Source of the DNA: Aquilaria yunnanensis
Lineage: Eukaryota; Streptophyta; Magnoliopsida; Malvales; Thymelaeaceae
Assembly: GCA_039654915.1 (NCBI GenBank)
Contig: CM077593.1
Span: 113,447,413 to 113,511,412 of the forward strand
Length of the DNA stretch: 64,000 nucleotides
Direction of reading: 5' to 3'
The translations under genes and the position numbers were made by a program. The notes under the pieces are model-generated. The model saw only the letters and a list, made by a program, of their open reading frames with translations. It had not been told where the DNA came from and ran no database searches. Each line of letters opens with the position of its first letter. Within the stretch, counting starts at the first letter, position 1. Positions 52,031 to 64,000 of this stretch are shown one piece after another.

Positions 52031-53227
52031 ATTTTTTCATTTTTCGTACAAGATCTCCGTATCCTAATTATATTGATGCTCGACTAATCTGAATTAAAGT
52101 GCATTAGTGCATTGTATTCCGTTAAAATGAAAGCTCTCTATTCACCAAAACGCATTATATCCTGTTAACAATTGTCTCTCTTCACAAAACTCGAATTTAA
52201 AACCTTAATGATGAGTTCGTCTCTTACTTCATGTTATAGTCTTTCATGTATTTTGTTATATTAGAAAGAAAACTCACTCGTTGCAGTGAGATTTTGCAGG
52301 CTATGTATTAAAAATGAACATAAAATAATAGTGCATTTTATCAATATTTATTATTACAACACATGTTATATTTACATTAGAAGTGTCTACTGCATAATTA
52401 TTTACCAGAAATATACATTTAGTAAGAGCGCATGAGATTACATTTAATCTTAAGTTATAGTATAGGAGATTTTCACAACAAAAAATTGAATAATGCACCA
52501 ACTTGTTATCATGTGGAGATGTTTAAAATGTCCTCTTCATATATAGCCAAAGCTTACTTGCTTGCAAAATGTTAAAAAATGAAAATATCTGGTGTGTGAA
52601 AGTATGTATATGCAACAAAGTAAGTACATTTATCCAACTTTGGGAGCTAAAGTATGATTGTTTTATTTTGTTACTCCGTCCACACTTTCCATCCTAGCTT
52701 AGTAGTAGAATGTTGTTAGTGCCAAGCTAAGAGTTGACTACATTTACTCACCCTTTGACAACTTCATTTGCTTACCCTTTGACTTTATGAAATATGGTTA
52801 AACTTGGATCCTTTTCTTATTGCATATGTTAATTTTGGTAATTGAAACTTGTTAGAAGCAAAAAAACATCATCATATTTTGTGCTTTGGTAGTCTAAATA
52901 AACTACTTTAGTATTTAATTTGTTACCTTTTCTTTCAAACTTCAAGCTACATTATTATCCCTTAAAGCTTACGAAAAGGTTGCACAAAGAACATCTAACC
53001 TAAAAACCTATTTATGGTTGTTCATTTGTATGAATTTGCTATGGTAAATCATTGCTCTTAGAAGTTGATTGATATTGTTGTTCTTCATGGTGAAAATATT
53101 AAAATATTCAAAAATATTAAAATATAAAACTTAGACCAAATTTAGGTCTCATTGGTTATATGAAAATTTGATGATTTTTTCAATATAAAATTAGTAACAT
53201 CATAGCATAAAATTGGTAAAAGAAATA

Positions 53228-53279
<52 letters not shown>

Positions 53280-54780
53280 GTATGTATATAATAAGTTAGA
53301 ATGAGTCGTGGGTCTAACAATTTTCTTTTGAATGTCAAGGGCCAATTCCATTAAGTTTAACCCAAGTAAGTTAACTCGTTTTTTCAGCTTGGGCCCAGTA
53401 GGTTTACTTTTTGTTCCATTTTTTCCCATCTTCCAAATCCTAGCAGCAGCCATACCCATTCAACTTCATTCATTCAAGCTTCTATCATCCCCAAAATTCT
53501 TCATTCTGATCTCCAATTCTCTTATTCGCCATGCCACCACCACTCATCTCCTCAATCATCAATTGTCTTCATCAAACATAAATCATCGATCATTCATCGT
53601 TCCATGTCTTTGTCAATCATTCACTGTTGGTCATTGATCATTCATCATCTTCGTCAATCGTCCCCAAATCTCTTCTCCCCTTTCCTATCTTTTGCATGTT
53701 GGGAGATGAAAGCGATGAACCCAGAGAGTCGTGATTCATCCGTTTGCCCGAGCTTGCTAACCATAGCCCTTGAAGTGACTTGGGTCATTGATTGGAAGTT
53801 GAGATTGTTGAATGGATTATCGAATAGAAGAGGTTGTGGGTGGCCGGCTAGTAGTCTTCATTGGTGAAGCCGCCGAAACCTTTGATCGGAACTCCTCCAC
53901 GTCTTCAAAAATTGATGCGGCTGTAGAGTAGGAGGTAGGCGAAGACAAGTTGGCTCGAGAATTAAGTGGAAATGATATGCATGGGATTGAGTTATAGTAT
54001 AACTGTAAATATTCACAACTTTTGGGGGCTTTTAAAATTTATTTAATAGTGATTGTGTAAATAACATATTAACATGCACGTGTTAAACTAAAACGAACAG
54101 CCTGTAAAGTTTTGAAAGGATGACATAATTTAGGAAAGATCAATGATGGTTGGGTTGACATAATTTAAGAGGGGTCAATAACAATTAAAGATAGGCAATG
54201 ATTAAGAATGAATGATATGGGGCAATAATGGAGAAATTGAATCAGATATGAGGTTGACCAATTTGCGAGTCTGAGATAGGGTTGAGCAATTTGTGAGTAT
54301 TCAATGGATGAGAGAAAAGAAACTATAGTTGAGCCTTTTTAGGGACAGGGAAGCTAACATAGAAATGACACTATTTATTTACGTACGTTCAATAAAACTA
54401 CTAAACCAATAAATCATCGACATTTAATTGTTTACTATTAAATGAATAAGGAATTCCCTTATACTTTTAGTATATAGATATAATTCATTATAGATTGAGA
54501 TTGAATTATTGGTATAATTGTCATATTAAGTACTTTTAGCTAGTGTTAAGTCTTTGTTTCATATTCCGCATGTCCTTTCCTAAGTAGTCTATGGATAAAT
54601 TAGGTATGGATGGTAATAATTGAATAACTGTTTATATCAAAATAAATGACATTTTTCAACATCTTTCTTTTGCTAATAATAATAAACATGTAGTGTTAGA
54701 TGTAAAAATAATTATATGCATAACTCGTAACAAATTTTATGTGAAATAATATGAATAGTGATTGTTCAAATAAATAAATG
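52031..54780. other. Intergenic; microsatellite and unidentified GC-richer patch
   Basis: No gene is supported. A long (TA)n run at 53230-53267 passes into (TGTA)n to about 53288. Positions 53330-53950 are more balanced, with short frames of up to about 100 codons on both strands and no known motif; this could be the interior of another TIR element. The rest is AT-rich. Confidence 0.45.
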
Positions 54781-54784
54781 ATAA

Positions 54785-54955
54785 TTGTATATTTGGTCTC
54801 TAATCTTTATTTTTTATTCCATTGTCATCCCTAACCTCCAAATTGCTCATGATAGATCCCTAACATATAAAAAAACATTCCATTTTCATCCATCTTTAGA
54901 CAGAAAATCTTAATTTTGATGAAAACCAGCATGTCAACATAGGATTATAGGGCGA
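54785..54955. mobile_element. Single MULE-type arm related to the DHDPS intron element
   Basis: The order of words (CTCTAATCTTTATT, CCCTAACCTCCAAATTGCTC, GATAGATCCCTAAC, AACATTCCATTTTCATCC, GACAGAAAA.CTTAATTTTG) matches the arms at about 34990-35150 and 36560-36736. I found no partner arm, so this is a solo or truncated copy. It lies directly upstream of the gypsy fossil. Confidence 0.65.
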
Positions 54956-54987
54956 ATAATACATTTTCTCCTCAATTTTTTTTATAG

Positions 54988-55330
54988 AATATGGAAGTTT
55001 ATGTTGACAACATGATTGTCAAGAATATAATCTTAGAGTGGCATATTGATGACCTTCAAGACACCTTTTAACACATTCAATAGTACAACATATGCCTTGA
55101 TCTTATAGAATGTCTCTTGGAATTGGGGCATGAAGTTCCTAAGGTACAACATCTTAAAATAAGGGATTGGTATGAACCTATAAAGGGGTGAAAGCACTAC
55201 TTGATATGTCTACCCTTATGAGCCTCAAGGATATCTAGCGACTTATGGGGCATTTGATAGTCATCAGAAGGTTTGTCTCCAGGTTTGGGGACAAATGTAA
55301 CACCCAAGTGCTACAGTTGGAATTGGTTCA
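54988..55330 (+). mobile_element. Ty3/gypsy retrotransposon reverse-transcriptase fossil
   Basis: Positions 54991-55068 read VYVDNMIVKNIILEWHIDDL, the region of the YVDD(M)IVKS...H..DL motif in plant gypsy reverse transcriptases, with the second catalytic Asp replaced by Asn. After stops, about 55215-55305 reads SLKDI.RLMGHL and RRFVSRFGDKC, matching the connection region (SLKDIQRLTGR..AL.RFVSR). The expected segment between them is partly missing. It is a dead plant retrotransposon fragment with no LTRs recognised. Confidence 0.8.
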
Positions 55331-55506
55331 ATTAGGGTCGACTATGGGAACCTTTGTTTTGACCCGTGTAAAAGATGGTGCGAAGAGACTTTAGCCCTAT
55401 TCTTAGTTGAGTTGAATTTACTCTTCTTGTTTGCGGTTAGAATGCTTTTGTAGAGTATCCTTATGCAACAATTTCTTTTTTCTTTGAAATTTGATGAATC
55501 TTGTTA

Positions 55507-56547
55507 GGCCTAAAACCATAAATAGCTATTAAACTTTGGTAACTCGTACACATAACCCCTTAAAATTTGACTCGGGTTAAGTTGCCCCTCAAACTTTGGT
55601 AAATGGGACACTTAAGCCCTTTGAATGACAGAAATGAGGCACGTGCTCGCATATGATTGAATTCTATTACAGAATTGATGGAATTAGTTGTACGATGACT
55701 AAAATGAAAATAATAAAAAACTCAAAGGACTTGACTTTACATATAATGATATAAACGCAAATAAAACAAGAAGATGGTAGAGGTCAATTTTCTTGGCCAC
55801 GGCTTTACCTCTTCTTTACGCAAAATCGTTGTCTTCTGGTCATGAACCCATAAAGCACCTTTCCCCACGAAATCTAGTGTGAATGCCAAGCTGAACTAGA
55901 CTAGAAGACCATGCAGTATTAGGCATGATGGATCCGAAAAACATCAGCGAGATTTCATTGCCGAAATTTCATAGCGGCTGTGGTGTAACCATTGGCCTTA
56001 TTTTCCTCTATTTCAATGGGGCTATCGATATGATAAGGTGTTTGTCGATGTTGACCTCGATCTGCTGCCATAATTCTTGACCATTCAGGTCTTGGACCTT
56101 GAGATTGTGGAACCTTGGGTGTTGAAGCATGAGAGAGGAGTCGAGGGCAGATTTTATGGTGGCCTAATCGATAGGGTTTTGGGGGGATTATAAAAGGGAT
56201 AATCATGCCCATGTTTGGTTGGAGGAAGAAGCGGCCGGGCGAGGTCACTGGCTTATTGCAGTTAGTGTTTGGTGAAGCCATGGGTAGAGAAGGAGATGTC
56301 TGATGGGTCAATGGCTTGTTAGGTCCTTTAAGTTTTTGGCTAATTTTCATTTTAGTTATCATATAACCAATTCCATCAATTCTGTAGTGAAATTTAATCA
56401 CGTGTAAGTACGTGCATCATTTTCGTCATTCAATGAGCTTAAGTGTCATGCTTACCAAAGTTTGAAGGGGGAGTAGGCTCGAGTCAAAGTTCAAGGGGTT
56501 AAGTATTTGAGTCATCAAAGTTTAGGGGCTATTTATGATTTTAGGCC
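55507..56547. mobile_element. Complete MULE-type TIR element, 1041 bp, with perfect 10-bp target duplication
   Basis: The left end begins GGCCTAAAACCATAAATAGC and the reverse complement of the right end begins GGCCTAAAATCATAAATAGC. Arms of about 225-240 bp match along their length (for example GACACTTAAGC, CAGAATTGATGGAATT, GATAACTAAAATGAAAAT or GATGACTAAAATGAAAAT). AATCTTGTTA flanks both sides exactly (55497-55506 and 56548-56557). Long arms and a 9 to 10 bp duplication are the Mutator hallmarks. The interior has a 148-codon minus frame (56401-55955) that overlaps the right arm and matches no family I know. Confidence 0.9.
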
Positions 56548-56557
56548 AATCTTGTTA

Positions 56558-57607
56558 TGCCATTGAATGATGCAACATTCATGTTCATGGTTTTAGAATT
56601 TGATCTTCATGGCTTCAAAATTTGATCTTTCATTTGCTTTGTTTCTTATTCTCTCTGCTTTGAAATTCTTTAGTTATTTTTTTTAATAAAAATCAAACCA
56701 AACTGAAAAATATTTTAGTTCGATTTGAGTTAAGTTTTAGAGGTTTATTTGGCCTGTTTGATTTATTGTCATCCAAAATAAACGTTGAACATACCAATTA
56801 CTTTGGTTTGATTTAAATTGAATAAACCGATTGCTCACCCTTAAATTGTAGAGAAAATTTTCTAAATAAGAGTATGACATCATTGTAAGATTTTTTAGAA
56901 GTGAACTTTGATTCATCTGGTTTGAGATCGTTTCGAACACAATGTATGATTGCTTTTTTTTATAAAATGTATCCAAACTATTCAAATTATATATTAGAAT
57001 CAATTGAAAACCGTGTGAATTATATTTACAATTATTCTGTTTTGTTTATTTAGTTCATCTTTTTAAAACCTAAATATATTGTAAATGAAAAAAACACAAT
57101 AAATGTTCATTATTTTACATCTCATACCAAAATTATAAAAGATTCAACAACATAATGTACAAAATTAGATGGGAATAGCTTAATATATGTATGGTCAATG
57201 TGAATAATGGTGAAATTACTATTTAATATGGTTAGTTTCAAGTATAAAAACCAATAATCGAATATAATATTTAAATTTGGTCTGAATAAACCGAAGGAAA
57301 AAAATATTTAAACTATTTTATTCAATTATAACCAAATATTTTTTTATTTTTATTTTTAGCTTTTTGATTTTATCCAAATAAAGCTTTTTATTTTAAACTT
57401 CAGCGTAACCAAGATGCGAGGACGTTCTAACGGCCGTTAAGCCTGTAGCCCCGGCGTGTCGGCGCAGCCGTCGTTTCCCTTATCTATTTCGGGAAGAGTA
57501 AACCTCCTGCAGCGACTGTTTGATTTTTAAGACATTTGACTCGATGAATCTACGGGAAGAAATTCTCATCTGATCATCAATATCGAATCCCTCTGAATAT
57601 TAAGCTA
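56558..57607. promoter_or_regulatory. Intergenic and DEG15 upstream region
   Basis: Positions 56680-57380 are AT-rich repeat debris. CGATTGCTCACCCTTAAATTG (about 56829) looks like one end of a hAT-type miniature element with no confirmed partner. From 57410 to 57607 the sequence becomes CpG-rich (CGGCCGTTAAG, CCGGCGTGTCGGCG), which probably marks the DEG15 promoter and 5' leader. Confidence 0.4.
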
Positions 57608-60600
57608 ATGGGTCGCCCAGAAACCGTCGACTTGGCTCGGAAATTCTCCGTTTTGGTCCGAGCTCAGGGCCCTGTGAGCTTCCCTCTCCCCGTCGGTCTC
57701 AAAGAATCGCTTTTGCTTGGATTTATTCATCTCATGAAAATATTCTATTTGATCTTCTCAGGACCCGAAGGGGCTGAAGATGCGGACGCACGCGTTTCAT
57801 CAGTACCAGTAAGTGAGAATGTTCACCTAACCCACTGGAAATGTTCGAGTTCTTAGCTTCTTACGCACGTGTGTCTTTGTGTTTTTTTTTTTTCTCTTAC
57901 CTTTCTATAATCTCAGGTCCGGGAAGACGACTCTATCGGCTTCCGGGGTGTTGTTGCCCAATACCCTTTGCAAAAGTGAAGGTTTTGAGCGTTTTCGGGA
58001 GGTCTTTGATGGTGGCAATGGTTTTGGATTGGTCGTCACTGTTGCATCCGTTGTCGAGCCTTTCCTGACACTGCGGCATAGAGAGAATGTTTCACAGGTT
58101 TGGTTAGTTTCATTGGTGTTGACTTTTGATAACTTCTGAACTTAAATGAGGGTTGATTTCTGTGCTGTAAGGTGTTGCTCTCTTTTAACGCAGGATGGGC
58201 CCCTGTTGGTTTCTGATGCGCAGATTGATGTTATGGTTGAGGTCTGAGATAGTTAAAAAGTTGTTTACTTGTTGAAACATTGGCCTTGTTGTTTTGATTT
58301 GCTATTGATTCTGGAGCTTAGTGTTGTATGCTTGTCTTGGTTTATATAGGGAAGCGTGGGGCTGAATTCGGGTAACGGAACTCCAACTTGGCTTGCTGCA
58401 AAGCTACTTAAAATGGTAGGCATTCGGTTGTGTTTAGAGATTGGCAGCAGGCAATGCCTGTTTTTAACTGCAGTTACGGCCATCCTTATTATTATTACTA
58501 CCATTATTATAAACTATTATTAGTATTATTATTATTATTATTATTGTTATTGTTATTGTTATTGTTACTATTGTTATTATCATTATTAGTAGTATTGTAG
58601 AAAGAGAAAAAAATTGGAATCACAAGGTACTACCAGTAAGTGCTTAGAGCTACTTTAGTAGAAAGTTTGTTATGCTTGATAATTTAGGAAAACAAAGCCT
58701 TCTAATTTTTTTTTTTAAACTTTGTTGCTGTTGGAGGTTGATGTCCATGAATCTTCAACCACACTCCAATCCCTCCTCGAAGCTCCCTTGGGCTCAACAC
58801 ATGGGTGGGAGGTTGGCTGGTCTCTTGCTTTCTCTGATCATACCAACCAGGCAACAGGGGGTGTTATTCAAAGTCAGGTCAGTGTGGCTTGAATTTCTAT
58901 CTGATTTTTCAGGCTAGAACGATATATTAGTACATGTGAAGTGGAAGATTCAGTTAATCATGAATATCAGGAAACCCTATCAAATTAAGAGATATGCATG
59001 TACACAGTAGTGAAAAGGTTCTTATTGTAAGTCATTCTTTAAGTCCCTCACCCATTTCATTTCTTGTCTTCTATTTTACTCATTCTCTTACTGTGGTGGA
59101 AAAGAATGAATAATAGGCAAGATTCCTTTCAGTTTGAACATGACCTAAGTTTTTATTGAAATGCCAGAGGCCTCCAGAGCGGGTATATGACTCCCCTGTT
59201 AGCATGAGTAGGTCAACCACTAGAATGGCTATCCTTGGAGTTCAATTGCGCATAGAGGTAATGATTGTTTTACTCATTTTCTGTAATTGTGGCTTTTTAT
59301 TTTTTATTAACTTGATGATGGTCACTTTTGGGAAATGAAAAGTGAACTTTCTGCTGATGAAAGAGAGTTTAAAAGTTTAGAATATCGTTAATATTCTACT
59401 GCTGTACTGGACTAGGATCTTCCCAATATCACTGTCTCATATCAGAAAAGACCGGGAGAATTGCTTATGGCAGTAGGATCTCCTTTTGGCATCCTGTCGC
59501 CATTGCACTTCTTTAATAGGTAAAGCTTCTTCATTGTGTATTTGTGCAGTGTCCGTGATTTTAAGCTTGAACTCAATTATGCATTTAACTGATCTGTGAT
59601 ACACCTGCTAATTGATTCAAACATACAGTGCTATCTTTTGGATCAATCGTAATCTTGCTGTCAATTTTTTTCTCCTCTTTCTCCTGCTTGGTTTTCCATA
59701 TTCTGAAATTTCTTCTTATTCTTGTGGTCACTTGAATTAGCATCTCAACTGGATCTGTTGCCAACAACTACCTGGCCTGTTCATCAAACTGTGCATTGCT
59801 GATGGCTGACATTCGAGGTCTTCCTGGTGAGGAATGTTCAATGACCTGTTTGTTGCGAATTATCACATTGGATTACTGTATTTGTCTGTTTGAAACTGTA
59901 TCTGCAGGAATGGAAGGTGGTCCAGTATTTGATGAATGTGCAAATCTAGTTGGTGTCTTGATTAGACCTCTGAGACAAAATAATAGTGGTGCTGAAATTC
60001 AGGTAGGTTGCAGATAAACCCTTTTCCAGACTTGACAGTTTCTTGAGTTTATGGTCTTTGATATATTACAAAAAATTATAGCCTTGGGTGACAGCTTGTG
60101 ATTCCTTGGGAAGCCATTGCAACTGCTTGCAGTGACTTGCTGCTAAAGAAGGCGCAGAATGCTGACAAGGGGACTTGTGTTGACCATGGAAAGTTGACTT
60201 CTATAAGGAAGGTGCTAGTGTCTTATGGCAACGACTCAAGTACTTCCTGCTCTGAGGAACATCAGAATTTATCTTGTCATCAACCATCACCAGTTGAAAA
60301 GGTCATGTCTTCTATATGTCTCATAACCATTGATGAGAGCATATGGGCATCAGGGATTGTACTAAATGACCAAGGCCTGATTCTCACAAATGCTCACCTA
60401 TTGGAACCTTGGAGATTTGGGAAAACAACTGTAAAAGGTTGGAGAGTTGGTAACCGAAATGACAGTGTTTCATTTTCACATGAGCAGTCTGCATCTACCA
60501 TGGATGATGGAGTTGAATGCTACGTGAAAGAACAGAAATTACCACCAATTACTCTAACACATGTTGATTCTTCTGTAATTGATAAGCTTATGGGTTTCAG

Positions 60601-62463
60601 AAAAAACCCATTTTACCAACATCAGCGGAGTATATGCATACGGCTTGATCATTTAAATCCTTGGGTTTGGTGCAATGCTAGGGTGATTTACATTTGCAAG
60701 GGACCAATAGACATTGCTCTACTGCAACTGGAACATGTTCCAAGTCATCTGAGGCCTATCTGTGTTGATTTTTCCCCACCTGTCGTGGGATCAGAGGCAT
60801 ATGTTATTGGGCATGGTCTCCTGGGACCCAAATGTGGTAGGGACATTTCTATGGCTCATGAACATTCTGTCTGGCTATTTCAGTTGAAAGACATTGTGTT
60901 TCTTAATTTGGTAGTCTTCCATCTTATCTAGAGTTTTATGTTGCCCTCCCACTTTGATCTCTACACTAGAGAGCCTGTTTCGGGCTTTTATTAGCTTTTG
61001 CAATATGAAGGAAGATTTCTGGTTTGTTTTCTGAAAACTTGCTTGATGTGTAGGCTGGATGAGTTGCATTATGCCAGTGCGGCACGAAGCCTGGATTTTT
61101 TGTAAACCTTAGGTGCTGTACTATAAGTTAGGTTCTGTTGGGTAGTGTAACTAGTGTTATCTAGTTATTTCTGAATAAGTTGCTTACCAGTTCGTTTCTA
61201 GATCAGTACAGTTCCTTGATTTTCCAAACACAGGTGTGGGGGCCGTTGAATATTTGCCTGGTGTTTAATCGCTTGGGTAGTTCTCTGGTGCCTTTTAAAT
61301 TAATAGTAAAGAGTGACCAGTAGGGGTCAGTTATACTATTGGAATCCCTTGCACCTTGTTTTGCTAGTATAACATCAATGACAGTATCATATATGAAGAT
61401 AAGCAGTTTGGGGTCAACCTCCATGTAAGTTCAGTCCATTGGAATTCAGGCATGTTCATGATGCCATAAAATAAAAGGATAGATTTGATTCAGTAGGCAC
61501 CTTTTTTAATCATTAGCGCTCAAAATCTTCTCATACATATAATTTTATAAATGTTGCAGGCAGTCATTCTTCTGTTTGCTCAGGAGTAGTAGCAAAAGTA
61601 GTCAATGCTGATATACCATCATATTATAAATCTGTTCTGCCAGCGCATTCAGAGTTGCCCGCAATGCTTGAAACAACAGCTTCTGTTCACCCCGGTGGTA
61701 GTGGTGGCGCTGTTGTCAATTCAAATGGCCACATGATTGGGCTTGTTACTAGGTTTGGTTATTGGATGTTTTGTTGCCTTGCTTCTTCTTCTTCTTTTCT
61801 TTCTTTCTTTCTTTCTTTCTTTCTTTTTTTGGGGGGGGTGGGGGTTGTTTAGGGGGGCGTTCTTTGTCCTGATTTGAAGTGATGGTGGTTGTGTTCTGCT
61901 GATCTACAAGGAAAATAACTTTTTTGAAATTATGTCCAGTTTATATAAGCCAAAGAGTTTGCTGTACAAAATTCTGATGATGTATATCAATGTTGCAGCA
62001 ATGCAAGGCATGGTGGAGGAACGCTTATACCTCATCTGAACTTCAGCATTCCAAGTGCTGTTTTAGCACCCGTCTTTGAGTTTGCAAAAGGTTGCTAAAG
62101 CACATATGCTATCATGTGCATGGCGGATGTTCCTTTTTGTTTCCCTCCAATTCGAGTTCATGGAACCCACCATATCTAAAAACTCTGTTTTGCCTTGTCA
62201 CAGACATGCAGGACTTTTCACCTCTGGAAAATCTTGACCAGCCAAATGAACAGCTTTCTTCCATATGGGCTTTGATGCCAGCGCTGTCTCCAAAGCAAGT
62301 GCCTCCACCAAATCTCCTGGAAGCGCAGCAACAAGATCTGGGTAAGAAAGAAGGGAAAGGTTCACGGTTTGCCAATTTTATTGCAGAAAGATCAGACTTG
62401 TTGAAAAGACCAGCTCAAGCAGGCAGAGTCCTCTGGGATGATATCATACCAAGTAAGTTGTAA
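57608..62463 (+). CDS. DEG15: DEG15 glyoxysomal/peroxisomal processing protease
   Basis: Fourteen exons join in phase: 57608-57673, 57762-57808, 57917-58097, 58194-58241, 58350-58415, 58737-58877, 59168-59257, 59416-59519, 59741-59826, 59908-60002, 60095-60836, 61560-61752, 61999-62090 and 62204-62463, giving 736 aa (Arabidopsis DEG15 is about 709). It is a trypsin-like Deg/HtrA serine protease: His409 in LTNAHLLEP, Asp514 in DIALLQLE and Ser603 in HPGGSGGAV. An N-terminal degenerate protease-like half contains [15 protein letters not shown] and GMEGGPVF. The protein ends in SKL, a type 1 peroxisomal targeting signal. In plants DEG15 removes the N-terminal PTS2 presequence from imported peroxisomal enzymes such as malate dehydrogenase and thiolase. 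All three catalytic residues are present, so it should be active. Confidence 0.96.
58480..58600. repeat. Interrupted (ATT)n/(TTG)n microsatellite in DEG15 intron 5
   Basis: Runs of ATT, TTG and related triplets fill much of the intron between 58416 and 58736. It is simple-sequence DNA with no effect on the protein expected. Confidence 0.9.
61783..61858. repeat. (TTTC)n tract and G-run in DEG15 intron 12
   Basis: A CTT/TTTC tract (about 61783-61825) is followed by T and G homopolymers (TTTTTTTGGGGGGGGTGGGGG) within the intron 61753-61998. The pyrimidine-to-G transition is an odd composition but non-coding. Confidence 0.85.
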
Positions 62464-64000
62464 CTTGCAACTATATGATGTTAGAAGAGCCATAAGGTAG
62501 GATTCAACAATCTTCATCCTCAGTTGCATTGAGAATCTAATTTTGGAAGAAAGCCTGTACTGAACATGATTAAAAAAACCAATTGTAGCAGCTCTTTGAA
62601 GGCAACTGCGTCGAACCACTGTCTTAGAGGTTGTTATTTTGTTGAATCTTTGTACAGTGTATTGCAGATACTAATACTATGCTCAAGCTATATTTTCATA
62701 TGAACCTACTAAGCCAAACACAATTCAAGTATTTCTGTGTAAATTTTTGTGTTTTTTGGATCTGAAGCTGGCATCCAAGTGCTTGTGCACCTTTGACCTT
62801 TGATGCTCTTCCAGAAGGTAGTCCACTTTGTATGAGTTGATGGTCTCCAGAATAAGAAATATTCTTTTGTCTAATGATAGTTAAGGGTTTTGTTTAGATT
62901 GTATTTATGTTTGGGGTCTCAGACCCCTTTAGGAAGAACTTTTATGATTAACTTTAAAATTTTGAATAATTTTAAGATTTTTTAAAATTCTAATGCTAAT
63001 TACTAATGAAAATAACAGATCTTAGATCTTCCGTAACACGTGTCTTAATTGGAAAGTAGCTCATTCCGAGGGATATAACGGGGAAGAAGCGAATATGGAG
63101 TTCATGACTTCCGTTAAAATAAGTGAGAAATTGACCTAATCCAAGATGTTGAGAAAGTAACGCCACAAAAAGCGGCAGATCCTGTAATTTTGATCAATTT
63201 CAGCCCCTTCACGACGCACGTAGCATACCCACTTTGACCGGCTATTTTATTTTGACCAATCTATAATGCTCTCCTGTCATAAAATTTGTCTTATTTGATA
63301 ATGTACATAAGTTAATATTTTTTTATTTTTTATTTTTTTTTAAAATATAAAATTATTAATTTATTTATTTTTATATAAAGTACATATATTTATTTAAAAA
63401 AAATTATCAGTATTTGTACTTTTTAATGGGCTTTATGTATATATATATTAAAAAAAAAGTTACCTTGTTTAAAAAAATAAAAATAGAAATATAGGATAAC
63501 TATTTTAACACTGTAAAAAAAAAAAGGGGGCAAAATATTGTTAGGTGGAGGGAGTATATGAAAGCAGATAATTTAATTGAATGGTCTTTTCACACTGTTA
63601 AAAAATTTAGAAAATTTTGAGAATTAGCCGTGTGGAAGCCGCAATTATGCGGAAGATGGCATGCGGAGATTTCGATAAATGCCCCTATGACTGAACGCAT
63701 GTCAGGCTGTGAGTAGTTCCCTATTTGACTTTCTATCATTTAAAATGTATTTACACTATTGACACAAGTATCACGAATAAGACACGTGTACACAAGCGAA
63801 AATAAACTAATTTCTTTTACTTTCACTTTAACTTACTCACGCTTTAGTTAACACGAGGTTCAAAAGCTCTCCGCGTTGCAGCAGTCACATAATATCATAA
63901 TGTTAAGAAAAATAATAAAATTAATTTGAGGGCCTGTTGACACCCAATTTCATCCGATCATTAAAAAAAAATTTTAAATAAAACATTAATTAAAAAAAAA
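62464..64000. other. DEG15 3' UTR and downstream intergenic DNA
   Basis: Positions 62464 to about 62720 are probably the DEG15 3' untranslated region, although no polyadenylation site was fixed. Positions 63265-63556 carry CTCTCCTGTCATAAAATTTGTC and, on the other side, GTGGAGGGAGTATAT, which looks like an aged Stowaway-type miniature element with very AT-rich interior; the ends are too diverged to be sure. Nothing else is recognised up to the window end. Confidence 0.4.

Noticed and set aside
60837..61559. Extending DEG15 exon 11 through the open frame to 60931
   Set aside because: Using the donor after 60836 keeps phase with exon 12 and gives GPKCG joined to [14 protein letters not shown], as in DEG15 relatives; the read-through has no similarity.

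Overview
The window is nuclear DNA from a flowering plant, most likely a eudicot. It is AT-rich, with long non-coding stretches, GT-AG introns, and conserved plant proteins split over many short exons. The species cannot be named from the sequence. Four protein-coding genes could be rebuilt exon by exon with consistent reading phase: an RLP4-type malectin-like/LRR receptor-like protein (minus, 12958-7153, 9 exons, 629 aa), plastid dihydrodipicolinate synthase (plus, 34796-38563, 3 coding exons, 365 aa), a RING1-type Polycomb E3 ligase (minus, 51741-44371, 10 exons, 491 aa), and the peroxisomal processing protease DEG15 (plus, 57608-62463, 14 exons, 736 aa, ending in SKL).

Layout: 1-4.1 kb holds a diverged ~0.9 kb direct duplication. 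7-13 kb is RLP4. 13-33 kb is a gene desert containing terminal-inverted-repeat (TIR) transposons, hAT-like elements with 8-bp target duplications, a LINE remnant split by one of them, and a decayed gene of unknown family around 25.6-27.8 kb. 33.6-38.6 kb is the dihydrodipicolinate synthase gene; its first intron carries a ~1.76 kb Mutator-like (MULE) element with a Stowaway-like miniature element (MITE) directly beside it. 38.7-43.9 kb is a broken tandem array of DC1 (Cys/His-rich C1) genes. 44.4-52 kb is RING1. 52-57.4 kb contains a microsatellite, a MULE arm, a Ty3/gypsy reverse-transcriptase fossil and a complete 1.04 kb MULE-type element with a perfect 10-bp target duplication. 57.6-62.5 kb is DEG15.

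The four genes do not form a pathway: they serve cell-surface sensing, lysine synthesis, chromatin silencing and peroxisomal protein maturation. From memory, the Arabidopsis RLP4 and DEG15 loci lie close together on chromosome 1 (At1g28340 and At1g28320), so their presence in one window may be old microsynteny enlarged here by transposons and extra genes. I found no clearly new biological system. The most unusual items are a 13-residue tandem repeat inside RING1, the decayed DC1 array, the clustered insertions in dihydrodipicolinate synthase intron 1, and the unidentified decayed gene.
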